From: Promethearchaeota archaeon
GTDB lineage: Archaea > Asgardarchaeota > Lokiarchaeia > Sigynarchaeales > SOKP01
Direction of reading: 5' to 3'
Assembly (NCBI GenBank): GCA_016839635.1
Contig: JAEOTV010000136.1
Span: 1 to 24,036 of the forward strand
DNA length: 24,036 bases
Below the pieces are notes generated by a model. It was not told where the DNA came from. It was given only the letters and a program-made list of their open reading frames with translations, and did no database searches. Shown here piece after piece: positions 15,582-23,400 of the stretch. Every line of letters begins with the position of its first letter. Position 1 is the first letter of the stretch. Position numbers and translations under genes: made by a program.

Positions 15582-16139
15582 ATGCAGAAACTAACAATTG
15601 TGAAATTTTTTCTACCCTTTTTAATTGTGGCTAGTATTTTTTCCGGACCTGTATATAACTTGTTAATGTTCTTGAATATCGGGATTCTTGAATCTCATTG
15701 GTCTCTTTATTATGATCCCATATTTCTTGCTAATTTGATGGCTTTAAGTTTTATTCTATTTACAGTAATCTTCATTGTTTCAACAAGATGGATCGACAAA
15801 ATACTAAAAGACCAGTTCATTATCATAGGGATACTATTAATTGGTTTTTGTAGCATTTTTGCTAGTTTAATTTGGGTATGGGAAATTGTCTTAATGGTAT
15901 TTATTATTACTGGCGTAGCAACCGCTTTCGTAATGCCTATGCTTATTAAATATACTTCTAATATAGTACGGAAGAAATATCAAAATAGCCGATATACATT
16001 AATCTTACCGTTAGGTGCATTATTTTGGATTATGATTTCATACGTACTATTTACTTTTATTGGTGTACATTGGAGATTCTTTTACTTAATTTCGGGAGTT
16101 ATCAATATTTTATCATCACTAGTTTTTGTCTTCATTTAA
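15582..16139 (+). CDS. Six-helix membrane protein, apparent N-terminal half of an MFS transporter
   Basis: Integral membrane protein of 185 residues with six predicted helices (about 8-28, 42-66, 77-95, 97-118, 137-160, 163-185). The pattern (basic loop RWIDKILKDQ between helices 2 and 3, then WEIVLMVFIITGVATAFVMPM, and a long loop with basic residues before helix 5) looks like the first half of a 12-helix major facilitator transporter. The frame stops at TAA right after helix 6, and the next bases do not continue the family in any frame I checked. It is either a genuine half-size protein, which could act as a dimer, or a truncated gene. The MFS assignment is by eye. TrmB at 16338 follows on the same strand. 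Confidence 0.65.
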   Translation: MQKLTIVKFFLPFLIVASIFSGPVYNLLMFLNIGILESHWSLYYDPIFLANLMALSFILFTVIFIVSTRWIDKILKDQFIIIGILLIGFCSIFASLIWVWEIVLMVFIITGVATAFVMPMLIKYTSNIVRKKYQNSRYTLILPLGALFWIMISYVLFTFIGVHWRFFYLISGVINILSSLVFVFI

Positions 16140-16216
16140 CATCATACTTTAAATGATTATTATATAATAAATCCAAAATTAAAAATAAGCAAAAGATAGA
16201 TATCATTATTTTTTTC

Positions 16217-16242
16217 TTAACTATGATAAAAATCATAGTTAA
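16217..16242. repeat. Perfect 11-base inverted repeat, TTAACTATGAT-AAAA-ATCATAGTTAA
   Basis: It lies between the half-MFS stop and the TrmB promoter, about 95 bases before the TrmB start. It may be an operator for the TrmB protein or the terminator of the upstream gene; the T run at 16210-16215 precedes rather than follows it, which favours an operator. Confidence 0.6.
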
Positions 16243-16254
16243 TACTTAAGAGAT

Positions 16255-16270
16255 ATAATATTAATATTAT
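16255..16270. repeat. 16-base palindrome ATAATATTAATATTAT
   Basis: Perfect palindrome 13 bases after the inverted repeat and just upstream of a TATA-like TTTTATA (16286-16292). It is only A and T, so chance is possible. Confidence 0.35.
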
Positions 16271-16322
16271 CCTTAATATTATTATTTTATACATCAATTC
16301 TTTCAATTCATCATGAAAATGT

Positions 16323-16329
16323 TGGAGGG
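16323..16329 (+). promoter_or_regulatory. Strong Shine-Dalgarno site of the TrmB gene
   Basis: GGAGGGG lies 8 bases before ATG 16338 and fixes that start. Several neighbours, such as the WD40 gene, have no such site. Confidence 0.7.
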
Positions 16330-16337
16330 GTAAAATA

Positions 16338-17138
16338 ATGTCAAATGAAATCCCAGACAATGTAAAGGAATCATTAAAATCTATTGGTCTTACCGATTAT
16401 GAAATTTCAATATATCTCACATTAATAAGTAAAGGACCTATGGATGCTAGAGAACTTTCCGATGCTTCTGGTGTCCCATATTCGAGAATTTATAACATAC
16501 TAACTCAACTTGAGAAAGAGAAAATGTGGATTATCAAAGAAGAAGAATCGAGACCTAGCCGTTATTTTGCAAAAAGTCCTGATGAGGCATTGATTATTGC
16601 GAAGAAACAATATAGTGATAGTTTTAATGAACATTCAGGTAGAATTATTAATACATTAACACCAATTTATCAATCTCATGATACTCCAATTAAAATCGCA
16701 CTCTATATTCATCGAGGGAGGGATGTTTGTATTAATAAAGCATTATCTTTAATAAATTTGGCAAAGAACTCGATTTATCTTGTCTCTACAAAATATGAAT
16801 TTATGGAAGTGTTCTTTGAGGATATAAAAAAAGCACGAGCGAGAGGTGTAATTGATTTAAGACTTCTTATAGAAGCTAAAGCTTTAGACGATAAAAAATT
16901 CCGTGCCTTAATAAAAAAATACGATTCTCTTTGCGAGATAAGATGGAGAGATCAAATCTTTGGAAGTGCAGTTATTATAGATGAAGGAGAAGATGCTTTT
17001 ATTATGCTTTCGGAGAGTTTTTTCCCCAAAAAAATGTCATATTTTGGTGTTTTAACCGATCATGTAGCTTTTGGACCTGCTTCTTTATATTACTTTGACT
17101 ACCTTTATAAAACAGCAAAAGAAGCAGATATTGATTAA
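16338..17138 (+). CDS. TrmB-family transcriptional regulator
   Basis: Regulator of 266 residues. Residues about 8-75 form the TrmB winged helix-turn-helix: LKSIGLTDYEISIYLTLISK, then MDARELSDASGVPYSRIYNI and LEKEKMWIIKEEESRPSRYFA. A linker helix follows, and residues about 115-266 form the sensor domain with a phospholipase D-like alpha/beta pattern (IYLVSTKYEFMEVF, then ARARGVIDLRLLIE). Family members commonly bind sugars and control transport or central carbon genes. The inverted repeats at 16217-16242 and 16255-16270 lie in its promoter region, suggesting autoregulation. It faces the convergent iron-sulfur operon and follows the half-MFS gene, so either could be a target. Confidence 0.92.
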   Translation: MSNEIPDNVKESLKSIGLTDYEISIYLTLISKGPMDARELSDASGVPYSRIYNILTQLEKEKMWIIKEEESRPSRYFAKSPDEALIIAKKQYSDSFNEHSGRIINTLTPIYQSHDTPIKIALYIHRGRDVCINKALSLINLAKNSIYLVSTKYEFMEVFFEDIKKARARGVIDLRLLIEAKALDDKKFRALIKKYDSLCEIRWRDQIFGSAVIIDEGEDAFIMLSESFFPKKMSYFGVLTDHVAFGPASLYYFDYLYKTAKEADID

Positions 17139-17170
17139 GATTCGATAAGAACATACTAAAACTTAACCTA

Positions 17171-17422
17171 TTATTTTATACTTATTGCCTTTTCTGGACA
17201 GACTTCTACACATTTATAGCAACGTGTACAGACTGATGGCCATATTGCTGTTATTTTCCAATTTTGTGGATCATATATATTATTCTCTTTATATTTTAAA
17301 TCTTCGTGTCTTAAAAACACGCAAGGATCACATACATTAAGACATTTAGCACAATCTCTTGGATCCACATTTCCTTTAGGACCACATTTTGAATAGTCAA
17401 TTTTAATCTTAGTTTTTCCCAT
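17171..17422 (-). CDS. Ferredoxin-like 2x[4Fe-4S] protein
   Basis: Small iron-sulfur protein of 83 residues. The C-terminal cluster is classic: C65, C68, C71 and C75 followed by Pro (CTRCYKCVEVCPEKA). The N-terminal cluster is unusual: C13 is separated from C24, C27, C31 and C34 by an 11-residue loop (GPKGNVDPRD), so spacing is not the standard CxxCxxCxxxCP. Start ATG 17422 follows AGGTG by about 5 bases. The gap to the upstream partner gene is 8 bases, so the pair is translated together. Its likely role is electron transfer to or from the 289-residue partner. Confidence 0.88.
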   Translation of the reverse strand: MGKTKIKIDYSKCGPKGNVDPRDCAKCLNVCDPCVFLRHEDLKYKENNIYDPQNWKITAIWPSVCTRCYKCVEVCPEKAISIK

Positions 17423-17430
17423 ATTAACAC

Positions 17431-18300
17431 CTAAAAATGTCCATTAAATCCATAGAATTCTTTCCTAGGTATTAGTTTAAGAGCATCATGCTTGCATGCA
17501 TGACGACAAACTCCACAACCAAAACACTTATTATAATCTACTATAACTCTGTTTATTGATGGAATATATCTTAAAGCATTCCATTGACACATTGAAACGC
17601 ATTGCTTACAACCCTGACAGTTATCTTGATTTAAATCAATTATATATTCAGATTTAGACATAATCATTAAATCAAAATCATTTCTTAGACGCAGAGCACC
17701 ACATTCAGGACTTTCACAGTTGCATATAGCATTTATATATGGAAAAGGCTGATACCAAACCGTAGCTACTAATCCATTCTTATTATGTTGCTCCATTCTT
17801 TCTACAGCTTCTTCCCTTGATATTCTATGTGCTCTCTCTTTTGGAATGAATCTTGGAAGTTTTTCCAAAACTTCTGAAAGTACTCCAAAATTAATACAAG
17901 ATTGATAATTTATACCACGTTGCATTTTACGGCACATACAATAGGTCTCAACAATAGGTTCTGCAGCTAATTGTGAAAGTATGATTTGAGCATCTTCCAT
18001 TGGGATAACCTGTCCAATATGACCATCTGCTCTAATAGGATTTGGATGTCTCACAGTTCCATGAATCATTCGCTCAACAGTCTTCCGTAGTATTTTTCCA
18101 ATTACCGGCATCTGTAATTTGTATCCCAATCCTTTAGAAGATAATCCTGCTATTTTTCTAATATAAACAGCTTCAAAATTCATCCATTGTTCAGTAAGAT
18201 ATTCTTTTAAATTATGCTCATCAGCCAGTTGATTTGAATAATTTTTTGCATTCATGTACCATTTCTTACCAATTCCATGTTTCATACACCACTTACACAT
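17431..18300 (-). CDS. Multi-cysteine iron-sulfur protein with C-terminal 2x[4Fe-4S] domain
   Basis: Protein of 289 residues. It opens with MCKWCMKHGIGKKWYMNAKN, a CxxC at residues 2-5. Mid-protein Cys pairs are ETYCMCRK (about 120) and ICNCESPECG (about 192-200), each of which could hold another cluster or metal. The C-terminus has a ferredoxin domain with CQGCKQCVSMCQ and CFGCGVCRHACK (about 228-267). No membrane span or Rossmann motif is seen, so it is probably a cytoplasmic electron-transfer or redox subunit. I recognise the general type (archaeal and anaerobe 4Fe-4S proteins starting MCKWC) but know no characterised function. AGGGG lies about 10 bases before the ATG. It heads a two-gene operon with the 83-residue ferredoxin. 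Confidence 0.88.
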   Translation of the reverse strand: MCKWCMKHGIGKKWYMNAKNYSNQLADEHNLKEYLTEQWMNFEAVYIRKIAGLSSKGLGYKLQMPVIGKILRKTVERMIHGTVRHPNPIRADGHIGQVIPMEDAQIILSQLAAEPIVETYCMCRKMQRGINYQSCINFGVLSEVLEKLPRFIPKERAHRISREEAVERMEQHNKNGLVATVWYQPFPYINAICNCESPECGALRLRNDFDLMIMSKSEYIIDLNQDNCQGCKQCVSMCQWNALRYIPSINRVIVDYNKCFGCGVCRHACKHDALKLIPRKEFYGFNGHF

Positions 18301-18396
18301 TTTTAATTTCCCCTAAATTTCTTATAATAATTTTTACTTTATTTTAGATTCAATTTAAAATAATATAAAACTTATAATTTTTAAAATTAGGTTTAA

Positions 18397-18507
18397 GATG
18401 TCCAAAATGTTCTTAAATGTTCCATCATCCCCGATATCGAATGGGCAATAGAAGATAATATCATCTATGTATTACAAAGTAGACCTATTACAACATTAAG
18501 AGAATAA
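18397..18507 (+). pseudogene. Fragment of a PEP synthase/PPDK-type gene (end of the ATP-binding domain)
   Basis: The plus-strand frame ending at TAA 18505 encodes PDIEWAIEDN, then IIYVLQSRPITTLRE. This is the end of the pyruvate-phosphate dikinase N-terminal (PPDK_N) domain, whose usual form is DIEWA......YILQARPITT. The frame is only 36 codons after the upstream stop (18394-18396) and has no start codon at a proper place, so it is a remnant. The rest of the gene is not in the window. GGAGGG at 18512-18517 follows the stop like a Shine-Dalgarno for a next gene that is no longer there. Together these suggest a decayed or rearranged operon. The 18301-18542 gap holds nothing else that I can see. 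Confidence 0.7.
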
Positions 18508-18542
18508 GATTGGAGGGAGTTTAAAAAAAGATAAAAATTTGA

Positions 18543-18995
18543 TTATTTTAAAAAAGTTCGCTTACCTAAATAAATAAATAATTCCGATAACTCAAAAAGC
18601 GTTAAGGGCATCACTAACTGAGCCATACTTGTACGCAAGTCCTCTTTATCCTTCCCTGCTAGGATTAATTTTCTTATATCTTCAACATAGTCATCCATAT
18701 TCAAGAATAATATTTCAATTTTATCTACTCCAGTTAACTCTTCGATATCCTTATCCAAATGCAGCTCTACATCATTAAGTAACCCTAATTTTAATTTAGG
18801 GCTCAAATCATACTTAATAATAAGACGATTCATCTCTTCGAGAATTATATTTAAGCTTAAGTTCCAATCAGCATTCTCTTTATATTTTGGGATCAAAATT
18901 TCACTAATTATTACTTCAAAAAGCGTAGTTGGTGCTTTTTTATCAAAATCAACTTCTGTACCATTACTTAATTGAAGCTTTTTTATCTCTGACAT
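18543..18995 (-). CDS. Unknown small cytoplasmic protein
   Basis: I do not recognise this protein of 150 residues. I choose ATG 18995 (MSEIKKLQLS); a TTG at 19007 would overlap the inverted repeat at 19004-19016. The N-terminal strand pair (IKKLQLSNGTEVDFDKK) is followed by mainly helical, acidic sequence with repeated Leu/Ile (LSLNIILEEMNRLIIKY, then KIEILFLNMDDYVEDIRKLIL, and LFELSELFIYL). No membrane span, signal, Cys motif or nucleotide-binding motif is present. It is divergent from the M24 peptidase gene and convergent with the PEP synthase fragment. Confidence 0.75.
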   Translation of the reverse strand: MSEIKKLQLSNGTEVDFDKKAPTTLFEVIISEILIPKYKENADWNLSLNIILEEMNRLIIKYDLSPKLKLGLLNDVELHLDKDIEELTGVDKIEILFLNMDDYVEDIRKLILAGKDKEDLRTSMAQLVMPLTLFELSELFIYLGKRTFLK

Positions 18996-19003
18996 ATCAA
19001 ATC

Positions 19004-19016
19004 TCAACTTAGTTGA
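19004..19016. repeat. Inverted repeat TCAACT-T-AGTTGA upstream of the unknown small gene
   Basis: Six-base arms around one base, 9 bases before ATG 18995. It shares CAACT/AGTTG arms with the 13096-13112 repeat upstream of the Lrp gene, but with a different centre length. Confidence 0.4.
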
Positions 19017-19176
19017 TTATTTTTGTTAATTCTTAATAATTAATGGACTACGATATAATAAATATTTTTATACTGAAAATCATGTGAAAAATTCTAAAGA
19101 GAAATGGACAATTATGTAAAGTTAAATAATACGATTCTGAAAAATTGTTTTAATAAAGTTAATTAAAAATCATCCA

Positions 19177-20331
19177 ATGATTTCACATATGAATAAATTC
19201 GAAAAAGCTCAACAATTACTCCAAGATATAAATGTAGATGGTTGGCTAATAGTTTATATCAATGAAAATAGTGATATTCATTCTCGATATTTATTAGGTG
19301 TCGGTTCTCACGCACCCCACGTTATTTTTATTGCTGCTGATGGTAATCATAAAGTCCTTCCCGTAGTTATGGAAGCAAATATGATTAAAAATTCTCTTAA
19401 AAAAAAAGGAGTAGACGCAGCGGTAATTCCTTATAATACTACAAGCAACTTGATTGAGAAATTAAAACTTTTAATAAAAAAACCTAAGATAGCTCTCAAT
19501 TTTGGAGAAAATATCTTTATGGAAGACACCACATCATATGCTGATTATTTACCATATGGTACTCTACTGGCATTAAAAAAGTTAGCACCAAGTACAGAGT
19601 TTATTTCAGCTGCACCTATCATATATGAACTTAGGAGTGTTAAGTCAACGGAAGAATTGAAAGATCTGCGGAATGTTTGTAAAGCTACCATTGAATTGTT
19701 AGAAACTGTTCCAGACTTTGCAAAAGTGGGTATGACGGAACGAGAAATAATGGCAAAATTAGAATATAAATATGCTAAAGTTGGTAAACCTTCTTTTCCG
19801 GCAATTGTGGGAACCGGGGAACATTCTGCTGATCCTCATCATAACACCTCTGATAAAAAAATAAACCCAGGACCGCTCCTTATTGATACAGGAATGCAAA
19901 TTGATGAAATGTGTTCTGATATCACTTGGACTTATTGGGTAGGCAATAAACCTTCAGAAGAATTTATTGATGCATATAATGCACTTTATGAGTCTAAAGA
20001 AGTTGCAAATAAATACTACACGGACGGTACTTCATGTCGCTTACCAGCGATAAAATGTCGTGAGTATTTAGCCGAAAAAGGATATGATCATGAAAAACTT
20101 TTCTTTCATGGTTTAGGTCATGCATTAGGTTTCGAAGCTCATGGTGTTGGTCCTCGAGTAAGCTCAAAAGCTCCTGAAACAAGTATCCTTAAAGAAAATA
20201 TGGTATATACTAACGAACCTGGATTCTATTGGATTGGAAAATGGGGGATAAGATTAGAAGATGATCTTATAGTTGGGAAAGAAAAATGTGAACAAGTAAC
20301 CTACAACCATAAAGATCCACTTCTAATTTAA
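19177..20331 (+). CDS. M24-family metallopeptidase (Xaa-Pro dipeptidase/aminopeptidase P type)
   Basis: Cytoplasmic dinuclear-metal peptidase of 384 residues that removes N-terminal residues or cleaves X-Pro dipeptides. Residues 1-150 form the creatinase-like N-terminal domain, and the pita-bread catalytic domain follows. All five metal ligands are present: Asp237 (LIDTGMQ), Asp248 (CSDITWT), His315 (HGLGHALG), Glu347 (TNEPGFYW) and Glu361 (GIRLEDD). The GTGEHSADPHH segment near 208-218 carries the catalytic-site His. The usual YxSDxTRT is here MCSDITWT, so the Arg of the TRT triplet is Trp. The start could be ATG 19177 or 19189 (MNKFEKAQ). It stands alone on its strand, 158 bases before the WD40 gene. 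Confidence 0.93.
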   Translation: MISHMNKFEKAQQLLQDINVDGWLIVYINENSDIHSRYLLGVGSHAPHVIFIAADGNHKVLPVVMEANMIKNSLKKKGVDAAVIPYNTTSNLIEKLKLLIKKPKIALNFGENIFMEDTTSYADYLPYGTLLALKKLAPSTEFISAAPIIYELRSVKSTEELKDLRNVCKATIELLETVPDFAKVGMTEREIMAKLEYKYAKVGKPSFPAIVGTGEHSADPHHNTSDKKINPGPLLIDTGMQIDEMCSDITWTYWVGNKPSEEFIDAYNALYESKEVANKYYTDGTSCRLPAIKCREYLAEKGYDHEKLFFHGLGHALGFEAHGVGPRVSSKAPETSILKENMVYTNEPGFYWIGKWGIRLEDDLIVGKEKCEQVTYNHKDPLLI

Positions 20332-20455
20332 CTTGCTTTATTTTGAAACTCAGGTCTTAAAAATTCCAATTTTTATCTAATCTTTATTTTGCCACTAAAA
20401 TTCTTAATTTACTGCTAAATAAATCTAATTCACCTTTTTAGATCATCAAAACTTA

Positions 20456-20463
20456 TTTATAAT
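20456..20463 (+). promoter_or_regulatory. TATA box of the beta-helix/WD40 gene
   Basis: TTTATAAT lies with its centre about 30 bases before ATG 20490 and there is no Shine-Dalgarno in between, which suggests a leaderless transcript. Confidence 0.5.
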
Positions 20464-20489
20464 ATAAAATCTAATTTGAATCTTATAAA

Positions 20490-23400
20490 ATGAACTCAGA
20501 TGTCAAAATTAAAATAATTATTTCTATTTTTTTAGGAACTATTTTCATTTCGCCTTTTTCGCCTTTCAAATCTCATAAATTTGATTTAAATGTTGATCAA
20601 GATGGCCGAAATTTAAAAAACTCAAACTACTGGGAATTGACATCTCCAATTGAAATTGATAATGCGGGAACAAATAATTGGACCTGGGCTGAAAGACAAC
20701 CGTGGTTTGGAGGCGGTAATGGGACTCAGATCAATCCTTATATTATTGAAAATGTCACTATTGATGTTGATTATAACTTTGAATATTGTATTAATATACA
20801 GAACTCCAACATATATTTCATAATTAATAATTGTACAGTCTCGAAAGCAAACATAACAGGGATTTTCTTAGGAAATGTGAGTAAAGCAAAACTTATTGAT
20901 AATAAAGCCGTAAATAATGATTACCTAGGCCTAGACTTAGAGGGTAGTAACAATAATGTCATTATGAGAAACAATTTATCAGATAATAATGGAGGAGGTA
21001 TTGGATTAGAAAATTGTAATGTTAACTTCATTTTTAATAATACAGTAAATTCCAACGATGGTTACGGTATTTTATTAGTAAATTGTGATAATAACGATAT
21101 TTCAAATAATACAGCATCTTATAATAGTCAGTATGGGATCGGTATTGGAGATAGTCATTATAATAATATATCAAGAAATATAGCAAAAGATAACTCAATG
21201 GGAGGAATTGGCTTAAATATTAGTCATTTTAACTCAATTATTAATAATACTGTAAATTCCAATGATGGTTATGGAATCGGTTTATTAGAAAGTAATAATA
21301 ATCTATTTCTCAATAATATCGCACGAAATAATATAATAGATGGAATTACTTTAGGATATTGCTCATATAACACAATTTCGAATAATTTAGCAAATGATAA
21401 CGTAGGGCATGGATTAAGTATAGCTTGGAGTGATAATAATCTTGCTATAAATAATACTTTGAATAATAATGATTTTCATGGCTTAATTTTATGGCAAAGT
21501 GATTATAATAATGTTACTGGAAATCATGCGAATCAGAATGATGACATGGGAATATGGATAACAGGAGATTATAACGATATCGAGGAAAATACAGCTAAAT
21601 TTAATAGATTGAATGGGATTCATGCTCAAACTAGCCAAAATAATATTATTTCAGAAAATATCGTATCGGATAATCTTGAATTCGGAATTAAAATTGTTGG
21701 TTGTTCTAATACACTAATTTCAAAAAATGATGCACGTAGAAATTTTAATGGAATAGGTTTAGAAAGTAGTCACTACAATTCAGTTTTTAACAACATAGCA
21801 AATAATAATGATGCAGATGGGATAACATTAGGAGGTTGTAGTTATAATGTTATTTCTACAAACAACTTAAATAATAATCCTACAGGAATATATCTTGATG
21901 GAGGTGGTAATAACCAATTTTTAAATAATACAATAAGCAATGGTGGATATGGTGTGGGGATATGGCGGGCAAGTGATAATATCATCTCGGAAAATTCTAT
22001 AGAAAACATGGATATTGGAATTTATTTAGAATCATGTTATAGAAACACTATTAACCTGAATACAATTAGTGACAGTAATATTGGTATTTATCTCGATCTT
22101 GGTCATTCAAATAGAGTTTATAACAATTATTTTAACGGAAATAATCAAAATATTGTTAACTTAGAAATTCCACCGATACCTATACCTCTTATTATTGGAA
22201 TTCTATTAGCGATAATAGCGATTCCAACCGGCGTGGTTATTGTAAAAAGGAAATCTTCAAGGATTAGGAGAATCTCGAAAGATGTAATTTTGGAAGAAAA
22301 AGTCATAAAGGATAAAAAAATAGCTGTTCCTGTGGAAGAAGTTTTCGTAGAAGATGTATTTGTGCCAGAAGAAGTTCCTATCAAGGAAGCATTTACCGAG
22401 GAAGAAGTCATAGAAGAAGAAGCAGTAACTTCCGAAGAGGTTCCAGTAGAAGAAGAAATTATAGAGGAAGAGGACATAGAAGACGTTGTCACTCCCGAAG
22501 AAATTCCCTTAGAGGAAGAAATAATAGAGGAAGAAACAGTCATTACTGAAGAAATTCCCATAGAAGAAATAGAGTTTACTAAGGAAGAAATCCCTATAGA
22601 AGAAGAAGTTATTGAAGAAAAAATTGTTGTTTCTGAAGATATTTCTAAAGAAGAAGAGGTTGTGGAAGAAGTAGTTACTACTGAAGAGATTGCCTTAGAG
22701 GAGGCAGTTATTGAAGAAGAACCAATTGGTTCTAAAGAAATTCCCATAGAAGAAGTTATAGAAGATAATAAAGTTACCACGGAAGAAATTCCTTTAGAGG
22801 AGGAAGTTATTAGGGAGAAAGTTGTCGTTCCTGAAGAAATTTCTATAGAAGAAGTCATAGAGGAAGAAATAACGCCCAGAGCTCCTCTTACATTTGAGAA
22901 AATTGTACTTACCCATACACTCAGACATGCAATGGGCATAACTTCAATAGCTATATCTCCAGATAATAAAAATATTGTAAGCGGTTCGAAAGATACATTA
23001 ATAAAAATCTGGGATCTAAATACTGGTAAACTCGTGAGAACTCTCAGAGGCCATAAGAAATACATCAACTCCGTGGCAATTTCATCTGATGGAAAATATA
23101 TTATCACGGGATCAAATGACAAAACTGTAAAGGTTTGGGATCTCTATACTGGTGAGCTAATTAAAACTCTTACGGGACACACATTTTATGTCTTATCTGT
23201 AGCGATCTCTCCTGACGGTAATTATATTGTAAGTAGCTCTTTTGATAAAGAAATTAAAATATGGGATTTCTCGACAGGGGAACTTTTAAATTCAATTAAG
23301 GGGCATAGAAAAGAAATTAGTTCAATTGCAATATCTCCGGATAATAAATTTATCGCAAGTGCTTCAAATGATAAAACCATAAAAATCTGGGACCTAAAAA

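Noticed and set aside
20790..22145. DNA-level tandem repeat or CRISPR-like array in the Asn-rich region
   Set aside because: The AATAAT periodicity comes from beta-helix turns at protein level; there are no identical direct repeats with spacers.
22145..23122. Minus-strand frame of 325 codons rich in Ser
   Set aside because: It is antisense to the acidic repeats and first WD40 blades; the Ser/Thr richness is the complement of GAA/GAG-rich codons.
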